Assembly (NCBI GenBank): GCA_900466575.1 | Contig: UBMP01000008.1 | Coordinates: 62,001 to 126,000 of the forward strand | Direction: 5' to 3' | Length of the DNA: 64,000 bases | From: Hyphomicrobiales bacterium | GTDB lineage: Bacteria > Pseudomonadota > Alphaproteobacteria > Rhizobiales > Rhizobiaceae | Part shown: positions 9,826 to 19,216 of the stretch, in pieces | Position numbering within the stretch: the stretch's first letter is position 1 | Layout of the letters: each line of letters begins with the position of its first letter | Notes under the pieces: generated by a model | Database searches by the model: none | Seen by the model: only the letters and a program-made list of their open reading frames with translations | Told to the model about the DNA's origin: nothing | Program-made: the position numbers and the translations under genes

Positions 9826-10659
9826 TTATTGCGAGACTGCGCCCAATATAAAGGTTCCGACGCCGTGATTCCAAGACGACAGAAGCATTTTGAGGATGAA
9901 GGCGCCTGAGCAGGCGAACACAAGCCCATCGATGCGATCCATGACACCACCGTGGCCGGGAATGAGATGGCTCGAGTCCTTGACCTTGTATCGGCGCTTG
10001 ATGAACGATTCGAACAGATCTCCAACCTGGCTGAGGACTGACAGAATGAACGCCAGGATGATGATCCACAGCGAGACATTCTTCATGTAGCTCAAGACGA
10101 CGAGCGCGCCGCAGATCACGGCGGCGACGGCGCCCCCAATCGCGCCGGACCATGTCTTGCCGGGAGAAATGGACGGTGCGAGCTTCTTGCCGCCGATCGC
10201 ACGACCGGTGAAATAGGCTGCGATGTCCGTACCCCAGACCACCGCGAAGATGAAGATCATGGCAATGAAGCCCGTGAAATCGTCACCCCGGATTTCAGCC
10301 AGCGACACGCCGGTCAGCCCTGAATAAATCACACCGCAAGGATTCCAGCGGTTCTTCGCGCGGATAAAGGCATAGACGACGAGGAGGGCCACGCCACCCC
10401 AAAGATATTCGTTCCAGGCCTCCATGCCCTGTTCCGCCAGGACGTCAACGGCAATGAGCGCCATGGCGCCCCATCCAACCCAAAAGGCTTCAGGATCAAG
10501 ATTTCGCGCATCGGTTATCTTCGTCCATTCGTAAAAGACCAGAAGCGCGATGACCACGGCCAGTACGGCGAAATAGACCCCGCCAAACCAGGTCGCGGCC
10601 AGGACAACAACGGCGAGAACGATCGCGGAGATGATACGGAGCCGCAGTTCCTCGCTCAT
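9826..10659 (-). CDS. cdsA: Phosphatidate cytidylyltransferase
   Basis: Integral membrane enzyme that makes CDP-diacylglycerol from phosphatidate and CTP, the branch point of phospholipid synthesis. The 277-residue product has about seven to eight hydrophobic segments and the complete CDP-DAG synthase signature near the C-terminus, reading [20 protein letters not shown] followed by VMDRIDG. The start overlaps the uppS stop by 4 bases. Confidence 0.97.
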   Translation of the reverse strand: MSEELRLRIISAIVLAVVVLAATWFGGVYFAVLAVVIALLVFYEWTKITDARNLDPEAFWVGWGAMALIAVDVLAEQGMEAWNEYLWGGVALLVVYAFIRAKNRWNPCGVIYSGLTGVSLAEIRGDDFTGFIAMIFIFAVVWGTDIAAYFTGRAIGGKKLAPSISPGKTWSGAIGGAVAAVICGALVVLSYMKNVSLWIIILAFILSVLSQVGDLFESFIKRRYKVKDSSHLIPGHGGVMDRIDGLVFACSGAFILKMLLSSWNHGVGTFILGAVSQ

Positions 10660-11402
10660 GGTGAGCCGACGGCCTTCTCCGCGCCTTCGACCCCTCCGAA
10701 GCGGCGGTCACGCGCTGCGAACGTATCGAGCGCGTTGCGGAATACATTTCTATCAAAGTCAGGCCAGAACTCGGGCACGAAAATGAGTTCGCTATAGGCA
10801 GCCTGCCAGAGGAGGAAGTTCGACAGTCGCTCCTCACCGCTCGTCCGGATGATGAGATCCGGATCGGGAATCCCGACCGTGTCCAGCCGGTCGTTGACCA
10901 TTTCGGCGGAGATGTCGTCGGGCGCGATTTTTCCTGCCGCAACGTCCTGAGCAATCCGGCGGCATGCACGAGCGATTTCATCGCGCGCGCCGTAATTGAA
11001 TGCGATGACGAGCACGAGGCCTTTGTTGGCTTTCGTCGTTTCCTCCGCCTCCAGCAGCAACTGCAGAATATCACCCGAGAGCCGCTCGCGCTCGCCGATG
11101 ATGCGGATACGCACGTCGGCCGCATGAAGTTCGGCCAGATCGCGCTTGATGAAAAGCTTGAGCAGGCCCATCAGGTCGCTGACTTCATCCGCCGGCCTGC
11201 GCCAGTTCTCCGAAGAGAAAGCGTAAAGCGTGAGATAGGAAATACCGAAGTGGCGAGCGGATCTCACCGCCTCACGCACGGCCTCAACCCCCTTGCGGTG
11301 TCCGAAACCGCGAGGCATGCCTCTTGCCTTGGCCCAGCGGCCGTTGCCATCCATGATGATGGCGACATGCCTGGGAACCCCTGCCTGCCCCGCGTTATCC
11401 AT
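10656..11402 (-). CDS. uppS: Isoprenyl transferase (undecaprenyl diphosphate synthase)
   Basis: Cis-prenyltransferase that elongates farnesyl diphosphate to the C55 carrier needed for peptidoglycan and LPS. About 248 residues. Motifs seen: [20 protein letters not shown] at the N-terminus with the catalytic Asp, FSSENWRRP, and the C-terminal [20 protein letters not shown]. The open frame extends to a TTG at 11438, but ATG 11402 follows GGACGGGG and gives the usual family length. Confidence 0.96.
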   Translation of the reverse strand: MDNAGQAGVPRHVAIIMDGNGRWAKARGMPRGFGHRKGVEAVREAVRSARHFGISYLTLYAFSSENWRRPADEVSDLMGLLKLFIKRDLAELHAADVRIRIIGERERLSGDILQLLLEAEETTKANKGLVLVIAFNYGARDEIARACRRIAQDVAAGKIAPDDISAEMVNDRLDTVGIPDPDLIIRTSGEERLSNFLLWQAAYSELIFVPEFWPDFDRNVFRNALDTFAARDRRFGGVEGAEKAVGSP

Positions 11403-11447
11403 CGCCCCGTCCAAATTCGAGCGCCCCCAAAGATCCAAGGACGCGCC

Positions 11448-12008
11448 TTAGACCTGCATGATTTCCTTTTCCTTCTCGGCCAGCGCCTTGTCGATCTCCA
11501 CGATCGTGTCGTCGGTCATTTTCTGGATCTTGTCGGAAAGGGCGCGGCTTTCATCCTGGCCGATGTCGCCGTCCTTTTCCGCCTTCTTCAAGGCGTCCAT
11601 GCCGTCCCGACGCACGTGACGAGCGGCAACCTTGCCCTTCTCGGCATATTCGTGAGCCAGCTTGACAAGCGACTTGCGGCGCTCTTCGTTGAGCTCGGGC
11701 AGCGGAATTCGAAGATTCTGGCCGTCAACGATCGGATTGAGGCCGAGATTGGACTCGCGAATGCCGCGATCGACTGCGCCCACCATCTGCTTGTCCCAGA
11801 TCGAAACGCCCAACATGCGCGGCTCGGGAACGGTGATGTTGGCGACCTGGTTCAGCGGGACGCGCGAACCATAGGCTTCCACCATCACGGTATCGAGGAG
11901 GTTTGCGGACGCGCGTCCGGTGCGGAGCGATGCCACATCGCTCTTGAACGCCGTCACGGCGCCCTCCATCCTACGCTTGATATCGTTGAGATCGGCACCG
12001 CCTGCCAT
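11448..12008 (-). CDS. frr: Ribosome recycling factor
   Basis: With EF-G it splits post-termination ribosomes. The 186-residue product ([17 protein letters not shown]) has the conserved [19 protein letters not shown] and [20 protein letters not shown] regions and the C-terminal three-helix bundle. Length equals the family norm when ATG 12008 is used, which has GGAGTGAAG just upstream; the longer frame would begin with TTG 12035. It lies between pyrH and uppS, as in most proteobacteria. Confidence 0.97.
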   Translation of the reverse strand: MAGGADLNDIKRRMEGAVTAFKSDVASLRTGRASANLLDTVMVEAYGSRVPLNQVANITVPEPRMLGVSIWDKQMVGAVDRGIRESNLGLNPIVDGQNLRIPLPELNEERRKSLVKLAHEYAEKGKVAARHVRRDGMDALKKAEKDGDIGQDESRALSDKIQKMTDDTIVEIDKALAEKEKEIMQV

Positions 12009-12067
12009 GGTCTTCACTCCATATTCTAGCTGCAAGAGGTCTCGAAAGGAATCGAGCCTCTTGTCTC

Positions 12068-12790
12068 TCAGTTGTCCGTTACGATGGTCCCGCGACCGCC
12101 GCCGGTCAAGATTGCCGGGAAGCCGCCGCGCTCGTGGATCGAGAAAACAACGATCGGGATCGAATTTTCCCGCGCCAGTGCGACAGCCGCAACGTCCATG
12201 ACAGCAAGTCCCCTATCGAGGACTTCCTTATGCGTCAATCGGTCGAAGCGGGTCGCGTCGGGAACCTTTTTGGGATCGGCAGAATAGATACCATCCACCT
12301 GGGTTCCCTTGAAAAGGGCCTGCGCACCGATCTCTGCCGCGCGCAGCGCTGCGGCGGAATCGGTGGTGAAATAGGGATTGCCCGTGCCACCGGCGAAGAT
12401 CACCACGCGGCCGAGCGACAGGTGATAGACCGCCGCGCGCTGCGAGAAGCTTTCGCAGATTTCCGGCATGGCGATCGCCGAGAGCACGACCGTATCGATA
12501 TCGAGCTTGCGCAGCGAGGTTGCGAGCGCCAGCGAATTGATCACGGTGCTCAGCATGCCCATGTGGTCGCCTGTCACACGGTCGCCGCCCTTGGAGGCAA
12601 CAGCGACGCCGCGGAAGATGTTGCCGCCACCGACGACGACGCCCACCTCGACGCCCATCTTGCGGGCGTCCGCAATGTCAGCAGCAATCCGGTCCGCGAC
12701 ATTCACATCAATCCCGAAGCCCTGGTCGCCCATGAGAGCCTCGCCGGAGGCCTTGAGAAGGACGCGCTTGTAGAGGGGTGAGGACGACAT
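12068..12790 (-). CDS. pyrH: UMP kinase
   Basis: Amino-acid-kinase-fold enzyme that phosphorylates UMP to UDP; hexameric and usually regulated by GTP/UTP. The 240-residue product has [20 protein letters not shown] at the start, the [13 protein letters not shown] phosphate-binding loop, [16 protein letters not shown], and [23 protein letters not shown] 12790 has a GGAGC site; the longer frame upstream (to 12853) adds 21 atypical residues and is not used. Confidence 0.97.
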   Translation of the reverse strand: MSSSPLYKRVLLKASGEALMGDQGFGIDVNVADRIAADIADARKMGVEVGVVVGGGNIFRGVAVASKGGDRVTGDHMGMLSTVINSLALATSLRKLDIDTVVLSAIAMPEICESFSQRAAVYHLSLGRVVIFAGGTGNPYFTTDSAAALRAAEIGAQALFKGTQVDGIYSADPKKVPDATRFDRLTHKEVLDRGLAVMDVAAVALARENSIPIVVFSIHERGGFPAILTGGGRGTIVTDN

Positions 12791-12881
12791 GGACGCTCCG
12801 TGATTGAGTAGATGCGGCGAGGCTTGCAGCTCGGCGCGGCGAAGCCGCAGCATAGATATAACCTATCGCCGCATACACGAA

Positions 12882-12907
12882 GGGCACCGCGTTGTCACGC
12901 GATGCCC
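12882..12907 (-). terminator. Hairpin downstream of tsf
   Basis: On the minus strand GGGCATCGCG pairs with CGCGGTGCCC (one T-G wobble) around a 6-base loop, starting 26 bases past the tsf stop and followed by TTCGTG. The U tract is poor, so it may terminate only partially before pyrH. Confidence 0.55.
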
Positions 12908-12932
12908 ATCAGTTTTCCTTAATGGAATTCGA

Positions 12933-13856
12933 TCAGCCCTTGGCGACAGCCGCCACTTCGGCAGCAAAGTCGGAGGCTTCCTTTTCGATGCCTTCGCCGA
13001 GCAGCAGGCGAGCCATTCCGACAACCTCGATGGCGGCGCCGGCTTCCTTCTCAGCTTCCTTCACGGCAGCGCCGACGGTCAGGTCGGGGTTGACGACGAA
13101 AGCCTGCGACAGAAGAGCAACTTCTTCGAAGAACTTGCGCATGCGGCCATCAACCATCTTTTCGATGATCGAGTCCGGCTTGCCGGAAGCGCGGGCCTGT
13201 TCGATGAAGATCGCGCGTTCGCGGTCGGCGGCAGCCTGGTCGACTTCTTCGGCACGGATGGCGAGCGGGTTCGTTGCGGCAATGTGCATGGCAACCTGGC
13301 GGCCGATCGAGGTCAGGACAGCCTTGTCGCCGACCGACTTCAGGGCGACGAGAACGCCGAGCTTGCCGATGCCGTCGCCGGCAGCGTTGTGGATGTAGGT
13401 TGCGACAACGCCGTGCTCGACTTCAAGGGCAGCGGAGCGACGGAGCGCCATGTTTTCGCCGATGGTGGCGATCGCATCCTTGATCGAGTCGGTCACGGAC
13501 TTGCCGGTTGCCGGGTAGGTCGCAGCGCCGACAGCTTCAACGGTGCCGTCGGTGGACAGAGCGACCTGGGCGATGCCGCGGACGAGGTCCTGGAAGGCGT
13601 CGTTGCGGGCCACGAAGTCGGTTTCGGAGTTGACTTCGACGACGACAGCCTTGTGGCCGGCCGAAGCGATAGCAATGAGGCCTTCAGCAGCCGTGCGGCC
13701 CGACTTCTTGTCGGCCTTGGCAATACCCTTGGCGCGAAGCCAGTCGATCGCGGCTTCCATGTCGCCGTTGGTTTCGGCAAGCGCCTTCTTGCAGTCCATC
13801 ATGCCTGCGCCGCTCTTTTCGCGCAGTTCCTTGACCATTGCAGCGGTAATTTCCAT
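12933..13856 (-). CDS. tsf: Translation elongation factor Ts
   Basis: Nucleotide exchange factor for EF-Tu. The 307-residue product carries the N-terminal UBA-like domain ([20 protein letters not shown] then DCKKAL), the EF-Tu contact motif [12 protein letters not shown] around residue 79 and the C-terminal coiled-coil/dimerisation region. It follows rpsB after about 200 bases, the universal rpsB-tsf order, with a hairpin in between. Confidence 0.98.
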   Translation of the reverse strand: MEITAAMVKELREKSGAGMMDCKKALAETNGDMEAAIDWLRAKGIAKADKKSGRTAAEGLIAIASAGHKAVVVEVNSETDFVARNDAFQDLVRGIAQVALSTDGTVEAVGAATYPATGKSVTDSIKDAIATIGENMALRRSAALEVEHGVVATYIHNAAGDGIGKLGVLVALKSVGDKAVLTSIGRQVAMHIAATNPLAIRAEEVDQAAADRERAIFIEQARASGKPDSIIEKMVDGRMRKFFEEVALLSQAFVVNPDLTVGAAVKEAEKEAGAAIEVVGMARLLLGEGIEKEASDFAAEVAAVAKG

Positions 13857-13959
13857 GTCTCGCCTCTTTTATTTCAAGCGGTGCGGAATCGCGCACCATT
13901 TCATTTTGGGCTTAAATCGCCCGCGAATTGTTACAGGGTGATGAAGAACCGGACCGTGA

Positions 13960-13995
13960 TAAAACGAAAGCCGCCAGACATGGGATGCTGGCGGC
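13960..13995 (-). terminator. Hairpin terminator/attenuator between rpsB and tsf
   Basis: On the minus strand an 8-bp perfect stem GCCGCCAG/CTGGCGGC (13988-13995 with 13970-13977) has a 10-base loop and is followed by a T-rich tail (tttcgtttta). A second hairpin, GCGCGGG/CCCGCGC (14021-14038), lies upstream without a T tract. The first probably lowers transcription from rpsB into tsf or ends a monocistronic rpsB transcript. Confidence 0.7.
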
Positions 13996-14054
13996 CCCGG
14001 ACTTCAAAAGCCCTTGTCAGGCGCGGGACACCCCGCGCCGTCAATATAGGCCTA

Positions 14055-14825
14055 TCAGGCGTCGCCTTCTGCCTCTGCGAGAGCCGGCTCGATCGGAGCT
14101 TCAGCCGAAGCGCCGAGGTCACGGCCCGAAGCGCCCTGCTGGCGAGCGATGCCGTCGATGGCAGCACGTGCGATCAGGTCGCAGTAGAGCGCGATGGCGC
14201 GCGAGGCGTCGTCGTTACCCGGGATCGGGTAGTCGATGGCGTCCGGATCGCAGTTCGAGTCGATGATCGCAACAACCGGGATGCCGAGACGCTTTGCTTC
14301 GTCGATGGCGATCTTTTCCTTGTTGGTGTCGATGATGAACATCAGGTCCGGGGTGCCGCCCATGTCGCGGATACCGCCGAGAGCCTTTTCAAGCTTCTCG
14401 CGTTCGCGCTCGAGGTTCAGGCGTTCCTTCTTCGAGTAGCCCTGGGCTTCGCCGTTCAGGATCTCGTCGAGCTTGCGCAGGCGCTGGATCGAGTTGGAGA
14501 TCGTCTTCCAGTTCGTCATCATGCCGCCGAGCCAGCGGGAGTTGACGTAGTACTGGGCCGAACGCTTCGCAGCGTCAGCGATGATTTCAGAGGCCTGGCG
14601 CTTCGTACCAACGAAGAGAACGCGGCCGCCGCCGGCAACCGTGTCGCTGACAGCCTTGAGGGCCGTGTGCAGCATCGGAACGGTCTGGCCGAGGTCGATG
14701 ATGTGAACGTTGTTGCGGTCGCCGAAGATATACGGCTTCATCTTCGGGTTCCAGCGGTGGGTCTGGTGGCCGAAGTGTACGCCAGCTTCAAGCAGCTGAC
14801 GCATGGAAAAATCAGGCAATGCCAT
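14055..14825 (-). CDS. rpsB: 30S ribosomal protein S2
   Basis: Small-subunit ribosomal protein. The 256-residue product starts [20 protein letters not shown] and shows S2 signatures such as [28 protein letters not shown] and [14 protein letters not shown] 14825 is preceded by AAGGA; the frame is open a further 19 codons upstream, but that part is the untranslated leader downstream of the promoter at 14943-14970. Confidence 0.98.
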   Translation of the reverse strand: MALPDFSMRQLLEAGVHFGHQTHRWNPKMKPYIFGDRNNVHIIDLGQTVPMLHTALKAVSDTVAGGGRVLFVGTKRQASEIIADAAKRSAQYYVNSRWLGGMMTNWKTISNSIQRLRKLDEILNGEAQGYSKKERLNLEREREKLEKALGGIRDMGGTPDLMFIIDTNKEKIAIDEAKRLGIPVVAIIDSNCDPDAIDYPIPGNDDASRAIALYCDLIARAAIDGIARQQGASGRDLGASAEAPIEPALAEAEGDA

Positions 14826-14942
14826 GCTTATCGTGTCCTTTTCCGGTTGAACCTCCGTGGGACAACGACGCTCTCGCGCCACCGGCGGAACATCCGGATT
14901 TCTCCCGGAAAGTCCCTAGCCCCACGTGTGGAATGGGCGGCC

Positions 14943-14970
14943 TTTATAATGGGTGGGCGAAAAAGACAAG
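14943..14970 (-). promoter_or_regulatory. Putative housekeeping promoter of rpsB
   Basis: Read on the minus strand: CTTGTC (14970-14965), 16 bases, TATAAA (14948-14943). This fits the alphaproteobacterial CTTGAC-N17-CTATAT pattern and would give an rpsB leader of about 110 bases, long enough for autoregulation by S2. Inferred from sequence only. Confidence 0.55.
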
Positions 14971-15010
14971 CCCCGGAGCGGAGAAAGGCTGATTTTTCAG
15001 GCCAGATGCG

Positions 15011-15862
15011 TCACTTGCAGCTGGCGTCGCTCTTCAGGAGGTCCAGTTCTGCCAGTTTTCCGGAGAGGATGAAGTCGCCATAATCCATGACGAGATCGCG
15101 CGTGATTCCGTTTTCATAGAGCTTGAAGGAGACGCGATAGGTCGGCAGCTGGTCCTTGCCGGTCTTGTCGTCAAAATAGGCGACCGTGACGGGCCAATAG
15201 GCCTCCTTGGCGAGCACACCCGGGTTCTCGCCATCCGTATCGGGCTTCGCCGCATCCGGCTTCACCAGATCGCCGACGATGGTCGTCGTATAGAGCGACT
15301 TGTCGCCGGTGTCGGAGCCATCGAAAACGCGGGTTTCGAAGAAATGGACGCCGGCACGGGCCTTTTCGATGACCTCGATCATCTGCTCGGTCGGGAAGCT
15401 GCTCTTGGCAAGCTCCAGCTTGCGCCGGTCTGGCTGATTGAGGCTGACTTCAAGACCCGTCTTGCCAGCCTGCGCTTCGCCGCGCACATTCTGGCTCAGC
15501 TTATCGTCGGAATAGGACTTCGTCTCGAACTGGAACTGGCCCTTCGGCAGGTCCTCGAAGGTCGTCGTCTGCTGGTCCGTGAGCCGTTTCTCGCCGCCCA
15601 TGTCGACGGCGGTGACGAAGCGGAACTTGACGTTGAAGCCCTTACAGGCGGAGCCGGTAAATTCATAGACCATGCGGCCATACATGTCGTCGATGCCGGA
15701 GCTCTCCGAGGAATGCTTCAGCACCAGATCGTAGATGGCGCGATGCGCGGCAAGACCGTCGGCAGCTCCGGCAGTGGCCGGCAGCGGCCCCAGAACCGCG
15801 ATCGCCGCACTTGCGCAAAAAGCCTTTGCCCAAAAAGCCTTTGCAAGGTGTCGCCGAAACAT
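15011..15862 (-). CDS. eipB: EipB/DUF1849-family periplasmic protein
   Basis: Cell-envelope integrity protein of the DUF1849 family, named EipB in Brucella, where the periplasmic protein forms a beta-spiral and is needed for envelope stability. The 283-residue product starts MFRRHLAKAFWAKAFCAS with a signal peptide ending about ATAGAADG. Two cysteines, in TGSACKGF and at the C-terminal SDASCK, match the disulfide pair described for EipB. ATG 15862 has a perfect GGAGGA site; the frame is open another 57 codons upstream without family similarity. A weak hairpin at 14987-15003 may terminate it. Confidence 0.85.
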   Translation of the reverse strand: MFRRHLAKAFWAKAFCASAAIAVLGPLPATAGAADGLAAHRAIYDLVLKHSSESSGIDDMYGRMVYEFTGSACKGFNVKFRFVTAVDMGGEKRLTDQQTTTFEDLPKGQFQFETKSYSDDKLSQNVRGEAQAGKTGLEVSLNQPDRRKLELAKSSFPTEQMIEVIEKARAGVHFFETRVFDGSDTGDKSLYTTTIVGDLVKPDAAKPDTDGENPGVLAKEAYWPVTVAYFDDKTGKDQLPTYRVSFKLYENGITRDLVMDYGDFILSGKLAELDLLKSDASCK

Positions 15863-16047
15863 TCTATTCCTCCGGACCAGATCCGCATGATTTTCTCCGA
15901 TGCTATAAAGATTGGCCTTTAAAAAGGCGAGCGTCAAATTACCTTCATGATGAAGACGGAGCGTCGGAATCGGGCAATGGTGATTGCCGGGACACAGGAT
16001 AGACGGATTGCCGCGACAATGATGACCGTCCATATTTGGAGTGAATG

Positions 16048-16515
16048 ATGACCAACGAGATTTCCAAGCGCCTCGAAACTCTGGGGATTACGCTCCCCGT
16101 CGCCGCAGCACCCGCCGCGAACTATGTACCTTACGTCATTTCGGGCAACACGCTCTATCTTTCCGGTCAGCTTCCCATGGAAGGCGGCAAGGTCGCGGTG
16201 ACCGGTATCGTCGGCAAGGACGTCGAACTCGAGGCTGCAAAGCGTGCAGCCGAACTCTGCGCCATCAACATTCTCGCGCAGGCCTCTGCAGCGCTTGGTG
16301 GCGACCTCACCCGCGTCAAGCGACTGATCAAGATCAACGGTTTCGTCGCATCGGCACAGGATTTCACCAGCCAGCACCTTGTCATCAACGGCGCGTCCGA
16401 CCTTCTGGTCAACGTGCTGGGCGAAGCCGGCAAGCATGCGCGCGCGGCTGTCGGCATGGCCTGTCTGCCGCTCAATGCCTCGGTCGAAATCGACGCCATC
16501 CTGGAAATCGCCTGA
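16048..16515 (+). CDS. RidA family (YjgF/YER057c/UK114) protein
   Basis: RidA-fold enzymes deaminate reactive enamine/imine intermediates or related small molecules. The 155-residue protein has the family core NTLYLSGQLPMEGG, LGGDLTRVKRLIKINGFVAS and the C-terminal HARAAVGMACLPLNASVEI with the Arg that anchors substrate carboxylates in RidA. It is longer at the N-terminus than E. coli RidA, typical of the sub-family common in rhizobia. Two adjacent ATGs (16045, 16048) follow GGAG; the second has better spacing. Its TGA overlaps the next ATG. Confidence 0.88.
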   Translation: MTNEISKRLETLGITLPVAAAPAANYVPYVISGNTLYLSGQLPMEGGKVAVTGIVGKDVELEAAKRAAELCAINILAQASAALGGDLTRVKRLIKINGFVASAQDFTSQHLVINGASDLLVNVLGEAGKHARAAVGMACLPLNASVEIDAILEIA

Positions 16516-17240
16516 TGTCGGATTTTGCCTGGCTGACCGAACGCCCGATCGCCCATCGCGGCTATCACGACATGAACAAGACGGTGTGGGAAAACACGCT
16601 CTCCGCCTTCTCGCGCGCCGTCGAGGCCGGCTTTGCGATCGAATGCGATCTGCAATATGCAGCCGATGGGGTGCCGGTGGTCTTCCATGACGACGACCTG
16701 CAGCGGCTGTGCAACATGCCGGGCGACGTTCGCGCCAAGACGTCCGCCGAACTCTCGCTGATGACCGTTGGGGGTACCAAGGATCGCGTGCCGCGGCTCA
16801 GGGACATGCTGAACCTCGTCAAGGGCAAGGTTCCGCTCGTGATCGAATTGAAGGGCCGGGCCGGCGACGACGACGGCTTTGTCGAGTCTGTTCTGGACGT
16901 GCTGGAAGGCTATCAGGGCCAAGTCGCGCTCATGAGTTTCGACCATTGGCTGTTGCGGGAACTCAAGGAAATCGGCGTGCCCTACCCCGTCGGCCTGACC
17001 GCCTATGGCGACAAGCCCGAGATCTGGGAACGGCAGGTGAAGGAGATGGAGGTTGGCCTCGACTTTACCTCCTATCATTATGCCCATTTGCCCAATCCGT
17101 TCACGGAAGGTCTGCGTCAGCGCGGCGTTCCGATCATCACCTGGACGGTGCGCGACGAGGCTGCCGTCAGGCAGACCTTCGAGAATGCCGACCAGATGAC
17201 CTTCGAAGGCTTCGATCCTCGCGAGACAAAAGCTGCCTGA
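16515..17240 (+). CDS. Glycerophosphodiester phosphodiesterase family protein
   Basis: Probable GDPD: hydrolyses glycerophosphodiesters to sn-glycerol 3-phosphate and an alcohol. The 241-residue TIM-barrel protein has the catalytic HRGYHD near the start, the metal-binding ENTLSAFSRAVEAGFAIECD segment (Glu-x-Asp) and the second His in VVFHDDDLQRL. No signal peptide, so cytosolic. It overlaps the RidA gene by 1 base and the next gene by 1 base, so the three are translated from one message. Confidence 0.9.
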   Translation: MSDFAWLTERPIAHRGYHDMNKTVWENTLSAFSRAVEAGFAIECDLQYAADGVPVVFHDDDLQRLCNMPGDVRAKTSAELSLMTVGGTKDRVPRLRDMLNLVKGKVPLVIELKGRAGDDDGFVESVLDVLEGYQGQVALMSFDHWLLRELKEIGVPYPVGLTAYGDKPEIWERQVKEMEVGLDFTSYHYAHLPNPFTEGLRQRGVPIITWTVRDEAAVRQTFENADQMTFEGFDPRETKAA

Positions 17241-18412
17241 TGACAGAGCTCAAACGCCGCATCGTCGAGAAGATTTCCTCCATTCCCAAGGCGGAGTGGG
17301 ACCGGCTGGACGGTGCGGCGCGCGGCGGGCGCATTCCCTATAACCCGTTCGTGTCGCACGCCTATCTTTCGGCGCTCGAGGATTCCGGCTCTGCCGTCTC
17401 CCGCGCCGGGTGGCAGCCGCGCCATATCACGCTTGAGGGTGAGGACGGGAAGATTGCGGCGGTTGTGCCCTGTTATGGCAAGTCGCACAGTCAGGGCGAA
17501 TATGTCTTCGACCATGCCTGGGCGGATGCCTATGAGCGGGCCGGCGGGCGCTATTATCCGAAATTCCAGTGCACCGTTCCGTTTACACCAGCGAGCGGCC
17601 CTCGCCTGCTGGTTTCCGATGGGCGGACGGAACTCAAGGCGCAGCTCTCGAAGGCTCTGCGCGAGGAAACGGACCGGCTGGGAATTTCATCGGCGCACGT
17701 GACCTTCCTGCAGGAAGCCGATCTGTCGGTTCTCGAAGCGGAAGGCTATCTGCACCGCACCGACCAGCAGTTCCATTTCCTGAACAAGGGCTATTCCAGC
17801 CACGACGACTTTCTCGCGGAACTCTCCTCCTCCAAGCGCAAGAACCTGCGCAAGGAGCGGCGCTCGGCGCTCGAAAACGGGATCACCATCGATTGGCTGA
17901 GCGGTCGCGACCTCACCGATGATATCTGGGACCAGTTCTTCGCCTTCTACATGGATACGGGCAGCCGCAAATGGGGCCGGCCCTATCTTACCCGCGAATT
18001 CTATTCGCTGATCGGTGAGCGCATGCCGGAGGATATTCTGCTCGTCATGGCGAAGCGCGAGGGGCGCTATGTGGCGGGTGCGATCAATTTCATCGGCGAG
18101 GACGCGCTTTACGGCCGGCATTGGGGCTGTATCGAGGATCATCCCTTCCTGCATTTCGAGGTCTGCTATCATCAGGCGATCGACTTCGCGATTGACCGGA
18201 AGCTTCAACGCGTCGAGGCGGGCGCGCAAGGCGAGCATAAGCTGGCGCGCGGCTATCTGCCGGTGACGACGCATTCGGCGCATTACATCGCCCATCCCGG
18301 CTTGCGAAACGCGGTTGCCGACTATCTGGAGCGCGAGCGCGAGGCGATAGCCGAGACCGGCGAATATCTTTCCGAACACAGCCCTTTCCGGAAGGGCGAG
18401 GAACAGCCGTAA
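17240..18412 (+). CDS. FemAB-like GNAT N-acyltransferase (COG3146/DUF482)
   Basis: 390-residue protein of the peptidoglycan-FemAB-like acyltransferase family (PF04339). The family is widespread in proteobacteria and its substrate is not established. Typical pieces are YNPFVSHAYLSALEDSGSA, PCYGKSHSQGEYVFDHAWAD, SSSKRKNLRKERRSALENG and the C-terminal EAGAQGEHKLARGYLPVTTH. No signal peptide. ATG 17240 overlaps the GDPD stop (TGATG). Linkage to RidA, GDPD and HIT genes suggests a housekeeping or repair role, but nothing specific can be read from the sequence. Confidence 0.85.
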   Translation: MTELKRRIVEKISSIPKAEWDRLDGAARGGRIPYNPFVSHAYLSALEDSGSAVSRAGWQPRHITLEGEDGKIAAVVPCYGKSHSQGEYVFDHAWADAYERAGGRYYPKFQCTVPFTPASGPRLLVSDGRTELKAQLSKALREETDRLGISSAHVTFLQEADLSVLEAEGYLHRTDQQFHFLNKGYSSHDDFLAELSSSKRKNLRKERRSALENGITIDWLSGRDLTDDIWDQFFAFYMDTGSRKWGRPYLTREFYSLIGERMPEDILLVMAKREGRYVAGAINFIGEDALYGRHWGCIEDHPFLHFEVCYHQAIDFAIDRKLQRVEAGAQGEHKLARGYLPVTTHSAHYIAHPGLRNAVADYLEREREAIAETGEYLSEHSPFRKGEEQP

Positions 18413-18444
18413 CGGCACAAGACAAGACGACAGGGAGACCGAAC

Positions 18445-18867
18445 ATGTCCGCGACCTATGACGACAACAACATCTTCGCCAAGATCCTGCGCGGTGAAAT
18501 CCCGGCCTTCAAGGTCTACGAGGATGAGGAGACGCTCGCCTTCATGGACGTGATGCCGCAATCGACCGGGCATACGCTGGTGATCCCCAAGGCGCCGTCG
18601 CGCAATCTCCTCGATGCCGATCCGGCGGTTCTTTCGAAAACGATCCCGGTCGTGCAGAAGATCGCCGTTGCTGCCAAGAAGGCCTTTGCCGCCGATGGTG
18701 TCCAGATCGTGCAGTTCAACGAACCGGCCTCGGGCCAGACGGTCTATCATCTGCATTTCCACATCATCCCGCGCTTCGAGGGTATCGCGCTGAAGCCGCA
18801 CACGGGCAAGATGGAGGACATGGACGTTCTGAAGGCCAATGCGGAGAAATTGAAGGCGGCGCTCTAA
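18445..18867 (+). CDS. HIT family protein (histidine triad nucleotide hydrolase)
   Basis: Cytosolic nucleotide hydrolase or transferase of the HINT branch, typically acting on AMP-linked substrates such as aminoacyl-AMP. The 140-residue product has NIFAKILRGEIPAFKVYEDE at the N-terminus and the histidine triad HLHFHIIPRF near residue 106. ATG 18445 has GGGAGA upstream. Only 7 bases separate its stop from the convergent azlD stop and no terminator hairpin is visible between them. Confidence 0.94.
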   Translation: MSATYDDNNIFAKILRGEIPAFKVYEDEETLAFMDVMPQSTGHTLVIPKAPSRNLLDADPAVLSKTIPVVQKIAVAAKKAFAADGVQIVQFNEPASGQTVYHLHFHIIPRFEGIALKPHTGKMEDMDVLKANAEKLKAAL

Positions 18868-18874
18868 GGCGCGC

Positions 18875-19216
18875 TTAGATCCCCAGCCAGTACAGGCCGC
18901 CGGCGAGCACAACCAGCGAAGCGGCAATGCCGACAAACATGTTCTTCTTCAGCAAGAGGAAGACAGCGAAGCCGGCTGCAGCCGCACCGATGCGTAACGC
19001 GACCGGCGTCCCTGCGAGTACGCCGCCGGGATAGAGAACCTGGCTGGCAATGACGCCGGCGACAAGCGCGGTCGCGACCGAGCGGACCCAGATCAGCGCT
19101 TCGCTCTCTTCCGACAACTGCTTGCCGCCGAAGACGCCGAGCCAGCGCCAGATGTCGGTGCCGAGCGTGCCGGCAATGAGGATGAAGACGAAGACGCCGA
19201 TTTCGTGCGCGGTCAT
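18875..19216 (-). CDS. azlD: AzlD family small membrane subunit
   Basis: 113-residue hydrophobic protein with three to four membrane segments, the small partner of AzlC in branched-chain amino acid export. ATG 19216 overlaps the azlC stop by 4 bases. Assignment rests on size, hydrophobicity and pairing with azlC. A long overlapping frame upstream is azlC read out of frame and is ignored. Confidence 0.87.
   Translation of the reverse strand: MTAHEIGVFVFILIAGTLGTDIWRWLGVFGGKQLSEESEALIWVRSVATALVAGVIASQVLYPGGVLAGTPVALRIGAAAAGFAVFLLLKKNMFVGIAASLVVLAGGLYWLGI

Noticed and set aside
12804-15083. 759-codon plus-strand frame opposite tsf and rpsB
   Set aside because: Antisense to two highly conserved translation genes; composition is that of a codon-bias shadow.
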